Source of the DNA: Gonatopus flavifemur
Lineage: Eukaryota; Arthropoda; Insecta; Hymenoptera; Dryinidae
Direction of reading: 5' to 3'
Assembly (NCBI GenBank): GCA_018340375.1
Contig: JAFFJZ010000003.1
Location: 27,776,001 to 27,840,000, forward strand
Length of the DNA: 64,000 nt
Part shown: positions 49,371 to 60,473 of the stretch, one piece after another
Layout of the letters: every line of letters begins with the position of its first letter
Numbering within the stretch: position 1 is the stretch's first letter
Translations under genes and position numbers: made by a program
Notes under the pieces: model-generated
Seen by the model: the letters and a program-made list of their open reading frames with translations, nothing else
The model's database searches: none
What the model was told of the DNA's origin: nothing

Positions 49371-51376
49371 GCTTGATAAAATACTTTCTTTTGTTTCATT
49401 TATATCTATAAATTAATCGTAAGTCTTTGTTTAAGAATTCAAAAAATATTCAAATGTAATACAAAAATAACTGACAGAATGGTATTTTAATTAAGATTCA
49501 AAAGTTTTTGAATACTTTTGATGAATAGACATGGCTACTGTCTTGCCAGTATTCTTGATGAGGTGCGATGTGTTATACGACAACTCTTGTTATTAGATTT
49601 GATCTTTAGAAGGCCGGGATTTGAGAGATCCTAATCATTTTTTCCCAACTTTTTGCATACCGCTGCGCCACTTGAGTTCGTCGCTTTTAGTGAGGTTTTG
49701 CATAAAATACTCGTCCAGTTTAGATACAAAATAGTATAGAATTTGTAGAAACTGAATATCTTTTTCCTCCAAAAGATCGGATTCATCGAGATTCTCTAGT
49801 CGCATCCACATAGAATTAAGGTAGAGAATTGGATGATGAAGTAAATCGAACATTTCTCCGTTCCCTTCACATCGCATTTCCATCGAACAACCGTTTCTCT
49901 ATCGATTCTTCTATCAAATTCTATGTAGAGATGCCTGGTCCAACTTGCAGGGTTAGAATGTCCTATCCCGAGTGAAAAGATTGAAAAAATTTTTCCACTC
50001 AGAATGAGATGCCGTGGATTCAACGGTAAGAACTAATATACGCTTGATAATCCGCTCTACTAAAACGATGTTATCAAAACTGCATCAACCTTGCTCTTGC
50101 TATTAACCTTCCTTGGTAAAAATACAGCGTGTGAGATGAAATGAGAATGCGTAAACAAAACAGTTATTAAGCGTGATAAAAGCGTAAATTGGAACTCTCT
50201 TTACGTTTCACTTATTCCAATATTCACATTCATGAGCGTAAATTTTAATCAATATTTTATAAGAATCTGTAGAAACTAAATGTTTTTTCTATGAGAAAAA
50301 AATCTATCCTGTTCAAGGATCGGCATCACTAATTACTAGAATTTTTTTTTCAAGGCTTTGATTTAAATTTTGGGTGAAAATCGATTGAACTAGCTTCTCT
50401 TCGCTACACGTCCCGTTTCATTGGGATTTTTAGAAACAATGAGTCATATACGGTATACGTATGCGTCAGCGTGGATCATGTAAAGGTCATATGTAAGGTG
50501 TATACTTCGCATAACTCATTTTTATGAGAACTTCAAATTGTTGTTATCTTGAATTACGTAAATGATCAATACAGATTTACAGAAATTCCTGCAATAACGT
50601 GTAAAAAGTTCCTCCATTCCAGTTAAAATTAACTTTATCCGAATTGATCGATGAAAATCAATTTTTATGACACTAGTTGAGAATCCTATGGAAAGTTGTG
50701 TTGAAATTCTCCACGATTTCATTGGAAGTTCACCTTGAAGTGAGAACATCAATTATTTTGTATTTACATGAAGGGTTTTTTTCATTTACTTGAAATAAAA
50801 GTTTTTTTAATTATATATAACTTATGTATAATGTGATATAATCTGATTCAATGTGATTTTATATACATATAATTTGTATCAAGTTTTTATACAAATTTAT
50901 AGAATCTTGATACAAATTATATATAAAATCACATTGAATCAGATCACAGCCCCAGCACTACGATCTTGATAGAATCGTTTCTTTTCTATAAAAAATGTAT
51001 ATAGTTTCCATTGATTTTAATATAATCTCAATCAAAATTCTATTAAAAAAAGTCGATCCTTTGAAGATCGCCCATCGCTATTCTGGTAATGGGTTATCTG
51101 AAATGTTTCTGTAAATTTTATTAGGTACTCGAAACTCTGTTACACGTCAGGCCAAAACATCTCTTGATTTAAAACTCAATTAAAAAAATTCTACATAAAC
51201 TTTTTCTATAGAATTCCGATAGAGACCTGATTTTATATAAAATTTTCATTTAATTTGACACTATTGGTTGATTAACAGAATAATATACCTCCCGTTTGAT
51301 TTATCGGGAATGTATATCTTTGTAGATGTTCAAATAATTCATATAATGATTCAAAACAGTATCTTCCCATAACAAT
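49371..51376. other. Interval after RRS1 with two unexplained frames
   Basis: On the - strand, 49635-49883 (82 codons, ending KWRSGMQKVGKK) and 49796-50023 (75 codons, with HSNPASWTRHLYIEFDRR) overlap in different frames and look more protein-like than chance frames nearby, with varied, charged composition. They could be two halves of one frameshifted relic. I do not recognise the family. The rest is AT-rich with a hairpin at 50842-50943. Confidence 0.3.
50842..50943. repeat. AT-rich hairpin, 102 bp
   Basis: TCTGATTCAATGTGATTTTA on the left is matched by the exact complement ending TAAAATCACATTGAATCAGA on the right, with inner pairing AATTTGTATCAAG/CTTGATACAAATT. It shares its core with 4457-4539. 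Confidence 0.7.
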
Positions 51377-53276
51377 TGTGGGGGAGAGTGGCCTAAGTCG
51401 GACCCCCTTTTCTTTTCATTGCATTGAACTCTGTAATGTTGATCGATCGCAATGTATTATATGCCGTTAGAAAAACTCTTCGATTCTCCGAAGTTTGCAA
51501 ACAAAATTTTGAAATATTCCTCATCAGTTCTGAATTATTGCTGAAAATCAAAAATGGTGATAAACAGTCTGAATGGAAACAGTGGTTCCAACTCGGATTG
51601 CCTACTTTTTTTAGCTTTGCATTGCAAATTTCGAACTTTCGAAAATATGTGGATGTATTTTGTTTTGAATGATTCTCAAAATAAGCAATTCATAAAGAAA
51701 ACAAAATTTTATTGTGCATTTTTGTTACATCTCTCAGTACGACAAATAGTATAAGCCTCTTTGAAAAAGTGAGAAAACTAACATTCAAAAGAGAAAAAAG
51801 TGGCAAGGAAAATCATTCTGAATCCGATGATTCATGATATAAGATAGGAACACTGATACTGCAGCCGATTGTCTGCCTGTGCTTGTGCTCAGGTGATTTC
51901 CGGTAGCTGTGTGATCTTGTCTTTCCGTTACATGCCTTTTTTTCATTTTTCGAAGGTGTTGCATGCTACTTTTTTTGGATTCCATTGCTATTTCACACAT
52001 CGTATCATCATCGGTCAGAATTGAGTTCTGGCCTTGCCAAGTGGCGATTTTACGTGGTGTAGTTTTAGAGAATGCCTGAATCGATTGACGTCTTTGTTTA
52101 AGGGGTTATATACAGTTAACATTTTCAATAAATCGATTCTTTTTTTATTTCATTTTTGTAATGTACATACATTTAAGTACACACACAGAAAATTTCAAGT
52201 CAATTTGGCGATTATTGTCCAAGTTACACGCATATTTGCAAAATTTTTTTACTATATGTCAAGTGCTTTTGAAACTTTGAATCCGTTTTTCTCCAAACTG
52301 TGTTTTCAAAGTCGGTGACCAAGATTTCTCGAAAACAGCTGGACCGATCAGTCTCAGATTTTAACACAAGCTTGTTGACTATATTGTTTAGTAATTGATA
52401 GAAGGTTTCTTCTCACCGATGATTTTTTTTTTTTTATGAACAATTTAAGGCCAAAATTTTGGTGAAAAATCGATTTTTTCCTCTTAGAAGCCGCCATTTT
52501 GTCCAAAAATGTTATTTTGCTCATTCCTTCGATTAATTACTACATTATACATTACTTTAACGGAATCCGTTTGGTTTTTTCATTTTACAAGATTCAGTCT
52601 CGAGATATTATCGTGGTCACCGCTTTTTTTTTAGAGAAGCTCCTGGAGATCAGTTACAACAGCTCTCAAAATTATTATTTTTACAAATAAAAAATGTTAA
52701 AATACAGTTGAAAGTTATCTGAATATATGTAAAAATTTTCACATTAATCAATTTAACTGTCTTTTCAGGAAAAATTCTTGAAAACTCGGGTTTTTTTGCA
52801 GCTCTTAAAGGAAACTTTCATGTTTGTCAATTGATAGTATCAATGGCTGAAGCATTGTCGACTACTGTGCCTTTAGGTTGACACATTTGCGTTTTGAAAT
52901 TTTGAAATCTGTGAAAACCTGGGGGTCCGAGTTGGAACACAGCATCTGTTTTAGTTTTGAATCGAGTGTCTTAAAACTTACAAAATCAATCACCGGAATG
53001 AATATATCCTCAGACACAGTGATGAACACTGATCTAAACAAATTCACTATTCTATCCGGATGGATAATAAAACACACAGTTTTAACGGATTTTTTGCAGT
53101 AACGCTGAAAAATACAATGTTGTCTGCAAAAGAGCTCAATATAAATTGATATTTGTCAACCCATTGACAAATGATCAGTACCAAATGATGTATCCAGGGA
53201 TACATTGGGTAAGCTGATTGAGTTGGAAGTCTTCAAAAAACATAAGAAGGTTCGAGTTAGACCACTCTCCCCTACA
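51377..53276. mobile_element. 1.9-kb inverted-repeat DNA transposon relic
   Basis: The ends are inverted over 28 bp with four mismatches: TGTGGGGGAGAGTGGCCTAA on the left and, read inward from the right, TGTAGGGGAGAGTGGTCTAA. The interior is different in texture from the flanks, with T tracts and several broken open frames on both strands (82 codons at 51424-51672 +, 71 codons at 51785-52000 -, 94 codons at 52034-52318 +). None matches a transposase I recognise. No clear target duplication was found. Either a decayed autonomous element or a large non-autonomous one. Confidence 0.7.
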
Positions 53277-53418
53277 TAGTAAATTTATGTAAATATTATA
53301 AAAAATTTGTATACAATTTTCATTATAAAATTCTAAAAAACCAATGAATTCAAAATTGTCTTCTCGCTACCATCGTAGATATCGAAAATGCAGGGAATCT
53401 CAGAGCATGTTCATCGAT

Positions 53419-53649
53419 GCGCACGGAGAAAACAATTTAGCTGCAGCAGCTAAGTAGCTAGCACGGACACGGACAGCCATTAAATTGGCTTCTGCAGCTA
53501 AATTTTAGCTGTTACAGCAAAAAAATTTGCATTTGTAGTTCATTTATTTGCGGTAACAGCTAAAATTTAGCTGCAGGAGCTAATTTAATGGCTATCCGTG
53601 TCCGTGCTAGCTACTCAGCTGCTGCAGCTAAATTATTTTTTCTGTGCGC
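53419..53649. mobile_element. Near-perfect 231-bp hairpin MITE
   Basis: The two arms of about 105 nt differ at only a few positions. The left arm starts GCGCACGGAGAAAACAATTT and contains AGCTGCAGCAGCTAAGTAGC and CTAGCACGGACACGGACAGC; the right arm repeats these in reverse complement. The high identity implies recent activity or gene conversion between arms. Related, more decayed copies lie at 27030, 59068 and 63519. Confidence 0.88.
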
Positions 53650-54240
53650 GATATGTAGATGATATGCTAGGTGAGGGTGCTGCCAATTTATTTAGATATG
53701 ATACAGAGCTTTCAAAGATCTTTCACAGAGGTCTCCGTGCCCGTCTGAATCATGTGGAAATTAATGACGAAATTAAATATTTCAAGTATTTATAATGAAT
53801 TTTTGTAAACAATATATGTTTGAATGTGGTAAAATAAGACCCAAAACAATTCTTGAAACTTTTATCCACTGAATAATTATTTTTCCAAAATCATTTATAT
53901 TGCAGAATTGAAAATAATCCATACGGAGTGAAGAGGTATTTAGAAAAGTACCATATCCTATAAAAATCTCAAAATATCACAATTGCTCGTACTTTCATGA
54001 GAGTCCCAATGACCAATATGGTATTTTTGAAGATTTATCCACGTAAATAATTCGGCTCAAATCAAACCAATGCTGAATCTCCCCGTGTGAACAAATTTTC
54101 AGAATTATATATAAAAAAATTGAACATTTTCCAGGTTTTTGAAACAAACTTTGCGAACTATCCTTTTATATTTACGGTTGAAAAACAATGCAAATTTTTC
54201 AAACTTTCATGATAATCTTTCCCGCAAGGAAGATTTTAAA
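53650..54240. other. AT-rich stretch, nothing recognised
   Basis: A + strand frame covers 53598-53795, but its first third is the hairpin element. The remainder shows no domain. Confidence 0.4.
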
Positions 54241-55480
54241 TGAACAAACAGAACCCCAGTTTGAATTCTCTTATCATTCCGTTCGGAGCTCTAGTCGTCG
54301 GTAAAGTAGGCAATTTTCTCTTCTCCAGCTGGAAAAAATGTAATAAGCGGTAGCAGGGTTGAGTATCGCGGGAAAGGTGAAAGGTCAAAAACAGGTCCAA
54401 CGCAAGAGAATATCGACTTTGAGAGTCAATCTGGTCGTAGAAAGGGAGACGAGCTTGAGTGGGGATGTGACGAAAGCAGGTCATCCTAGAATCCTACACC
54501 GTATACGCTGGAGTATACGTATACGCGCGCACACGCATACCCTCACATGTTATTCAATGTCATCCAAGGAAGATACTTTCCCTAGATGCCCTGCATCGTA
54601 GAGTGTGAAATTGTTCATCTTTTTGTTACATTTTATTACTAAATAAAACTCGATAACGGTGTGTAAAATACAGTGAGGTATCCCAAACCCTCGATACTCG
54701 ATTCAAATATGATTAATATACATCAATGAAATAAGAATTATTGTTGAAATGTAAATTCCAATGAGCCATTGGTGCGCGTGTGGCGCTGGGTGGGTGGAAC
54801 TGAACCTAACCCATTTTTACAATATAGGTGGTGGTTGCTCGACAAAAACAGCAGCAATCCACCCCAAAACCGCGATGGAGGACGAATTTGATTGACATTC
54901 ATTTAAGTTAGTGTTTTTATTCGGGTGCAGTGTGCGTGTGTGTATACATGAATGTAAAAGAAATAAAAAAAAAAACAAGCATGGATGAATTGACGGACGA
55001 CAGAATGTCGTATTCGATATTACCGTCAACGATAACTCGTTCGTCTTATTGTCCGTCAACCATTGTCCTGAGCTGAAGATTCAACAACAAGAAGAACCAG
55101 AATCGAGCTCCCCTGGGTACGCTCAAGCAAACCCTCAATCGGTGTTGCTGACTTGATGCCTGCTTCTTTGCTGTTGCTGTTGTTGCTGGCACACACAGAT
55201 CATCGTCGAAGCCGGCGAGGAAACAAGTGTAGCCTTCATTGTTTTCGTCTTTCATCGTCTAATAATTGTTGTTTAGGGAATATATATTTATTTGTCGTCT
55301 CCCGTGGAAAGCAAAAGAAACTTAAAAAGAAAAACAAATTCAACAAGCAAAAAAATACCATGTGCCCAAAGGCCACCAGCCAGCCTTTACGTTTTTTTAC
55401 ACCTATATTTTTTTCCATTTTTTCCGCGATACAAATCTTTTTTCATTACCCTGCTCTTAGGGATTAGATCGATGATGGTA
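54241..55480. promoter_or_regulatory. Second CpG-rich, promoter-like zone
   Basis: Has many CG dinucleotides (ACGTATACGCGCGCACACGC near 54515), GTGTGCGTGTGTG runs near 54930 and GC-richer sequence up to about 55,250, in contrast to the AT-rich surroundings. Short frames on both strands have no recognisable domain. It may be the promoter or first exon of a gene continuing outside the window. Confidence 0.35.
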
Positions 55481-55803
55481 TTTTAAACTCACATATATTT
55501 CCCCTTTTTTTGTTTTTGTTTTTGATAACCCGATGATTTTGAATAAAGCACATATTACTTTTGTTACACAATAAATCATTGAGAATATTTTTATCAAATT
55601 GTAAATAAAATCAATTCTGTGATTCCCTAATTTTGAAAATTCACACGTACGTACCCATTCGGTAGAAAATTATTCAGAAAGATATTTGGATCTGCAATAT
55701 AATTTTATTCGAAACATCTCAAAACAAATTCGAGAGTTTATAAAAATAATAGAAACAACTTGTTCAAATTCCATAAAAATGTTGAGAAAGATTAAGTTGC
55801 ATG

Positions 55804-55880
55804 TAGAGATGAGCGATACTTGTCTGCAACAAAAATACATAGTTTCCATCTATCGATACAGTAAACATCGCCCATCCCTG
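55804..55880. mobile_element. hAT-like mini-element, 77 bp
   Basis: The left tip TAGAGATGAGCGATACTTG and the right tip, read inward, CAGGGATGGGCGATGTTTAC match in the pattern typical of hAT MITEs. The flanking 8-mers GTTGCATG and GTAGCATC agree at 6 of 8 positions, an imperfect target duplication. Confidence 0.6.
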
Positions 55881-58800
55881 GTAGCATCTCAATACCTCAA
55901 CTTTATAACATTTGCACTGAAATAATATCCATTTGTATTGAAAAAAAAAAATATTTCATTGCGTACATCGAATTAATTCCTTGTTCAACATAACTGTGAT
56001 TTACGTGCTTAAACGTAGTTGATCGAATACAGAGAAATATATCACCGTGGTGTGAAATGAATATTCATGACATTATTCTACTGGAGAACAAATAATCATT
56101 CCATACGAATGAATCTTTTTTCAGTGTGAAATGAAATACATTAGTTAGTTCAAGCTTTTTTTCTTATTCAAGAGTGTGAAATTGTGATCGTTGATTTTTC
56201 AAACACTGAAATAATTATTTGACAACACAATTTTCACATTTTTATATCAAAACTAGTAACTAACTTGTATATTGCATGGAATATGAACTATAAAATTTAT
56301 AAAGAATTTGTTACATATGGAAAAAAAAAGATAAATACTGATTAATTGATATATCTGACTTGATTTACGTTTCCTAACTCTGAAAATTTTTCTTCACCTA
56401 CCGACCGTAACAAGGGATGTGTGGAATGAAACTAATCATTGATTCATATCACTTACTTTCAAGTAGTATCAACTCTCACAGTTGCATTCAAGTTTGCAAG
56501 TATGTAAATAAAGTCCCTTCTAATGCATACGTATTAAATACGTATTCATTCATTACATGTTTTGGAATGAACACTTGAATTATATTTGTTCACCTCTAGT
56601 TTAACACGAGAATTTTTTATGTAACAATTAATGTTTGAGAATTCAATAACCCCGGTTATCTTTCTATGATTTTATAATTCAATTTTTCAGACAATAAAGA
56701 CATGATTCGAATTATTCGTTATTCAATTACAAACAGATGCATTGAACTTTAGAAATTTAATGTTTAATAATTCAATAACAAAAATTGGTTGGTAAATTGT
56801 CTGAACGAAATCACAGGGATGTTTACTCTAAGTAGAAAAACACCGTGCTGTTCGTGCGTGTATACAAAAACTCTCACGTTGAGGGAACTGACCTTTTCTA
56901 CTCATCTCTTTATTTGGTCTGACTAGAAATTTCTGTTACCCCTCTAGCTATCACAAGTTCCTAAAAAAGGTGCTAATTCCCAAACCACGAAGGGTTCAAT
57001 TTCCTTGGAACAGGATGAATAACATCGGGAAATAATTAATTTATACAGACAATGCAAATATTGATGAGGAAAAAGTGAATAATATCGAATCTCCAGAAAC
57101 TCCACAATGTTTTCAATTTTGGTCTTCAGTAAAAAGAATTACAAGTAAAATTGGCTCATATTCCATACTGTAGGAGTTGATATTTCTTGAAAACATAACA
57201 ACGATATAATATTTTTTCATTGATTATTCGTTACCTTCACCCAAAAGTCAAGAAAAATATACTCTCCTTGGTCTGATTTTGGTCGGTTATAGCATTTCAA
57301 TTGAAAAGAGTTTCAAATCATTTATAGATTATTCAATTCTTGTGGAACAGAATTCTCATAGAATGGATCGAAAAATCTAATTTAATGCGTAAAGAATGAA
57401 AATCTGATGAATATTGTGTTGGATAGTCCTTGTGCAAGACAAAATCAGGAATAAATGTTATATTTCTATTGAATAGAAACTTTAAACTTTATTACATTCA
57501 CTGAAGAGATTAAATTTAAATACATTTTGCATACTCAACTCAAATATCAAAAAAGAAAGGTATCTCAATTCTTTTCCATGTTTATATATATATTAAGACA
57601 AATATAAAGATCAATACATATGTTTTATTTATAATTTCTTCATCTAATATATTGATATGAAATTTATATATATGCTATCCACTTGATGTATTCCAACACA
57701 TAACACCTATCCTAGAAAAACATAGTTTGAAAAAACTGCATTGCAGTATCGGAAAATTATACAAGTGGTAACCCTATTCGAGCTCTCAATTCTAAAATAA
57801 AATTCTCCGCCCACGGAAGTGTGAGGGAAAATACAATTCAAGTATACCAATTGAATGTTTCAATTTGATACAGCTATATAATTAATTTATTCAATAAACC
57901 TCGACTGTTATAGTGTAAATTATCCGAATGAATCTGGTTAAAATGGTTATTGATATCACATTAGAACTAAAATAAAAGAGATTTTTCGATCCTCTCTATA
58001 AAACCATTGAAACAGAATCCATTTCAATAAATAATAAAAACAATTTTCCTTTCCAGAATCAACATAGAAAACATACTTTAGCATAGAAAGTATTTAGAAC
58101 GAAGTAAAAAGTAAATCTTGGATTCCTTAATGAATCATACACACAGTTAGTTTGAATAATTAGTGCGAAACTTAGGTTGCAGGGTATACGCTTCAAATTG
58201 CACAAGTTATAAAAATCATGATCAGGCGAGGCAAAGTACACTCAAAGTGTATTATTGTTTTCTTCTTTTTTTCTTTTCGCCATCCATTTTCTCGTTATAA
58301 TTGATTTCGAAGTAACGTCAAATATTATTATCTTTTTATTATCATGGCAAAAAAGACTGCGCGATCAGCTGATAATATTATGTTAAACTGTATGCTGTAT
58401 ATTATTGTACAAAGCTTTCGTGCACACACTCCTCGCATTGCATGCTTCGTCCTCTTATCCAGTAGATTGTATATCGTATTTGTGTCTTTTTATGCTCGCT
58501 TTGTAGTTTATCTGTTATACGTGGTGTTCTCCGTGTATTAAATTTATATTAATTACGATAATTAAACAATGACGAATCCAGATTCTGAATTACATGAGAA
58601 AAAATTGATAATGGAATAATATGATTCGGAATTATGTTTTGAAGGAATAATTTAAAGAGTGCATCAATGTGTGCATATGAAAACGTATCTTGATTCGGAT
58701 CAATATTATTTATTTCAATTATTTTTTTTATTCAGAGCGAATAAGTACCTGTTGAAAATGTAAGATACGTTATGGGAAAATATATATATATATGTATATA

Positions 58801-59967
58801 TATTTCTCTGAATGACCAAGCAATTTGTATGTATTCCATTAAAAGTGCGGTTTAATATGAATTGTGTGAAACAACAAAGCGGATGGTCTGTTAGATTTGT
58901 ATTCTTGAAGAATTTTGGATGAAATCGATTTTCAGCGGGAAATAAATATTATATTTTATAACATATATATTCTGCAATGAATATCTTTTGAAACTGTTAT
59001 TCTTGTAATGATTGTTGACAGCCAAATTGAATCGAACCATTGTTTCGATGTGATATGTACTTGAAGTAAATTGCTGTAGTAGCTAAAATTTAGCTATTAC
59101 AGCAATATTTTAGCTATCCAAATATCAAATACATGAAGTAGCGAATTGTTTTTTCCATGCAGCAAAAAAAAGTTTCCTGATAACTATGATAACTAAGCCA
59201 AAATTTCAGCTCTAAAACAGCAAATAATGTAGATGCCACGGTAAAATTTTGCTATTATCCAAATTTGAACCATTTAAATTGTTGTTGACGCGACAACGGA
59301 TTCTGGTTGTGGTAACTAATAAATAGCAATAATTGCTTATTGCTTCAAAAAAAAAAACTTCACAAAATTGTTTATTTCAACAATATTCAAACAACTTTCA
59401 TTACTCTTTGAAATAGCTTCACAAAGTTGTTTATGTTCGCTTGTTTTAGGATTTTATAAAAGATGTGAGTTTTTTGTAATCACGCTAAATGTTATCAGCA
59501 GCATCATATTTTGTTCATACTTTTTCAAGTCAAACCGAATTAAATCCTTCGGATGTCAAACTCTGAATAACTCAAGATCCGAATTGACAACATTGTTACT
59601 CGCACATTCTCAGTTTATAATAAATAATATTTGCCGTACCGTAGATTCATGATAGAATAAGCTCTATTGAATACGAGACACACTAGAAAATAGAATAATT
59701 TTACCATCATACTTCGCGGATATTCAATTATAATGCAGTTTGTATTGGACAAGATCAGACGTTCCTTACATTTTCAAAACCATCAATCTTTTTATGCAAA
59801 ATGATGCTGAAATGTTGAAAATACAGAAGAAATACCCTTTCAAAAGATATTCCACCAACTTTTCATCATTTTGCATAAAAAAAGAGGAAAAAGAATGGTT
59901 ACAATTCACTGTTTTCATGATAAAAATCGAAATCGTAATCTACATGTACAATTAAATTTTATCCTAG
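55881..59967. other. AT-rich stretch, no gene recognised
   Basis: Only short frames without domains. It contains a TA-type microsatellite near 58775-58805 and a decayed repeat at 59068-59330 with words GTAGCTAAAATTTAGCTATT and TTTTAGCTATCC, related to the hairpin at 53419. Confidence 0.5.
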
Positions 59968-60473
59968 GTACACTGAAAATTAGTGTAACTTAAACAGCAA
60001 TCCCGTTTAATTGTTATAAATATTTAAACACCAAACAACAAACGGGCGTTGCTATTAATTGCTTATAATCAATTAATTTACTCAAAAGAATTTAATTCAT
60101 ATCACAACTATTGAGCTTTTGGTTTTCACAACGAGCTCTGATAATTTGAACGAAACAAATCGTTCATTAATAACTTTCTCCAAGTGTATGAACGACAATT
60201 TTTGAAATCATAAAAGAATCCAGTTTTAGTTATTGTAATCTGTGTTTTTATCTCAACTGGTTTCAATTATTTTAATTATTATTGTGGTTTTAATAATATA
60301 TTTTAAATCATTTGAAAGACAACAATTTGGGTAATTTTGATCAATCGAGTTATCACTCGATGTGCTCTCCTCAATAATATATGAATTAGGAAAAGAAAGT
60401 TTCTGAAAAAGTATCACAGCTATCTTTTCAAGTTCTTAAATTGCCTCAGTAACCACACTTTTTTTCAGTGTAC
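59968..60473. mobile_element. 506-bp MITE with GTACACTGAAAA ends
   Basis: The left end GTACACTGAAAATTAGTGTA and the right end, read inward, GTACACTGAAAAAAAGTGTG form the terminal repeats. An inner hairpin, AGCAATCCCGTTT with AAACGGGCGTTGCT, lies at about 59997-60056. No transposase frame. Confidence 0.72.
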
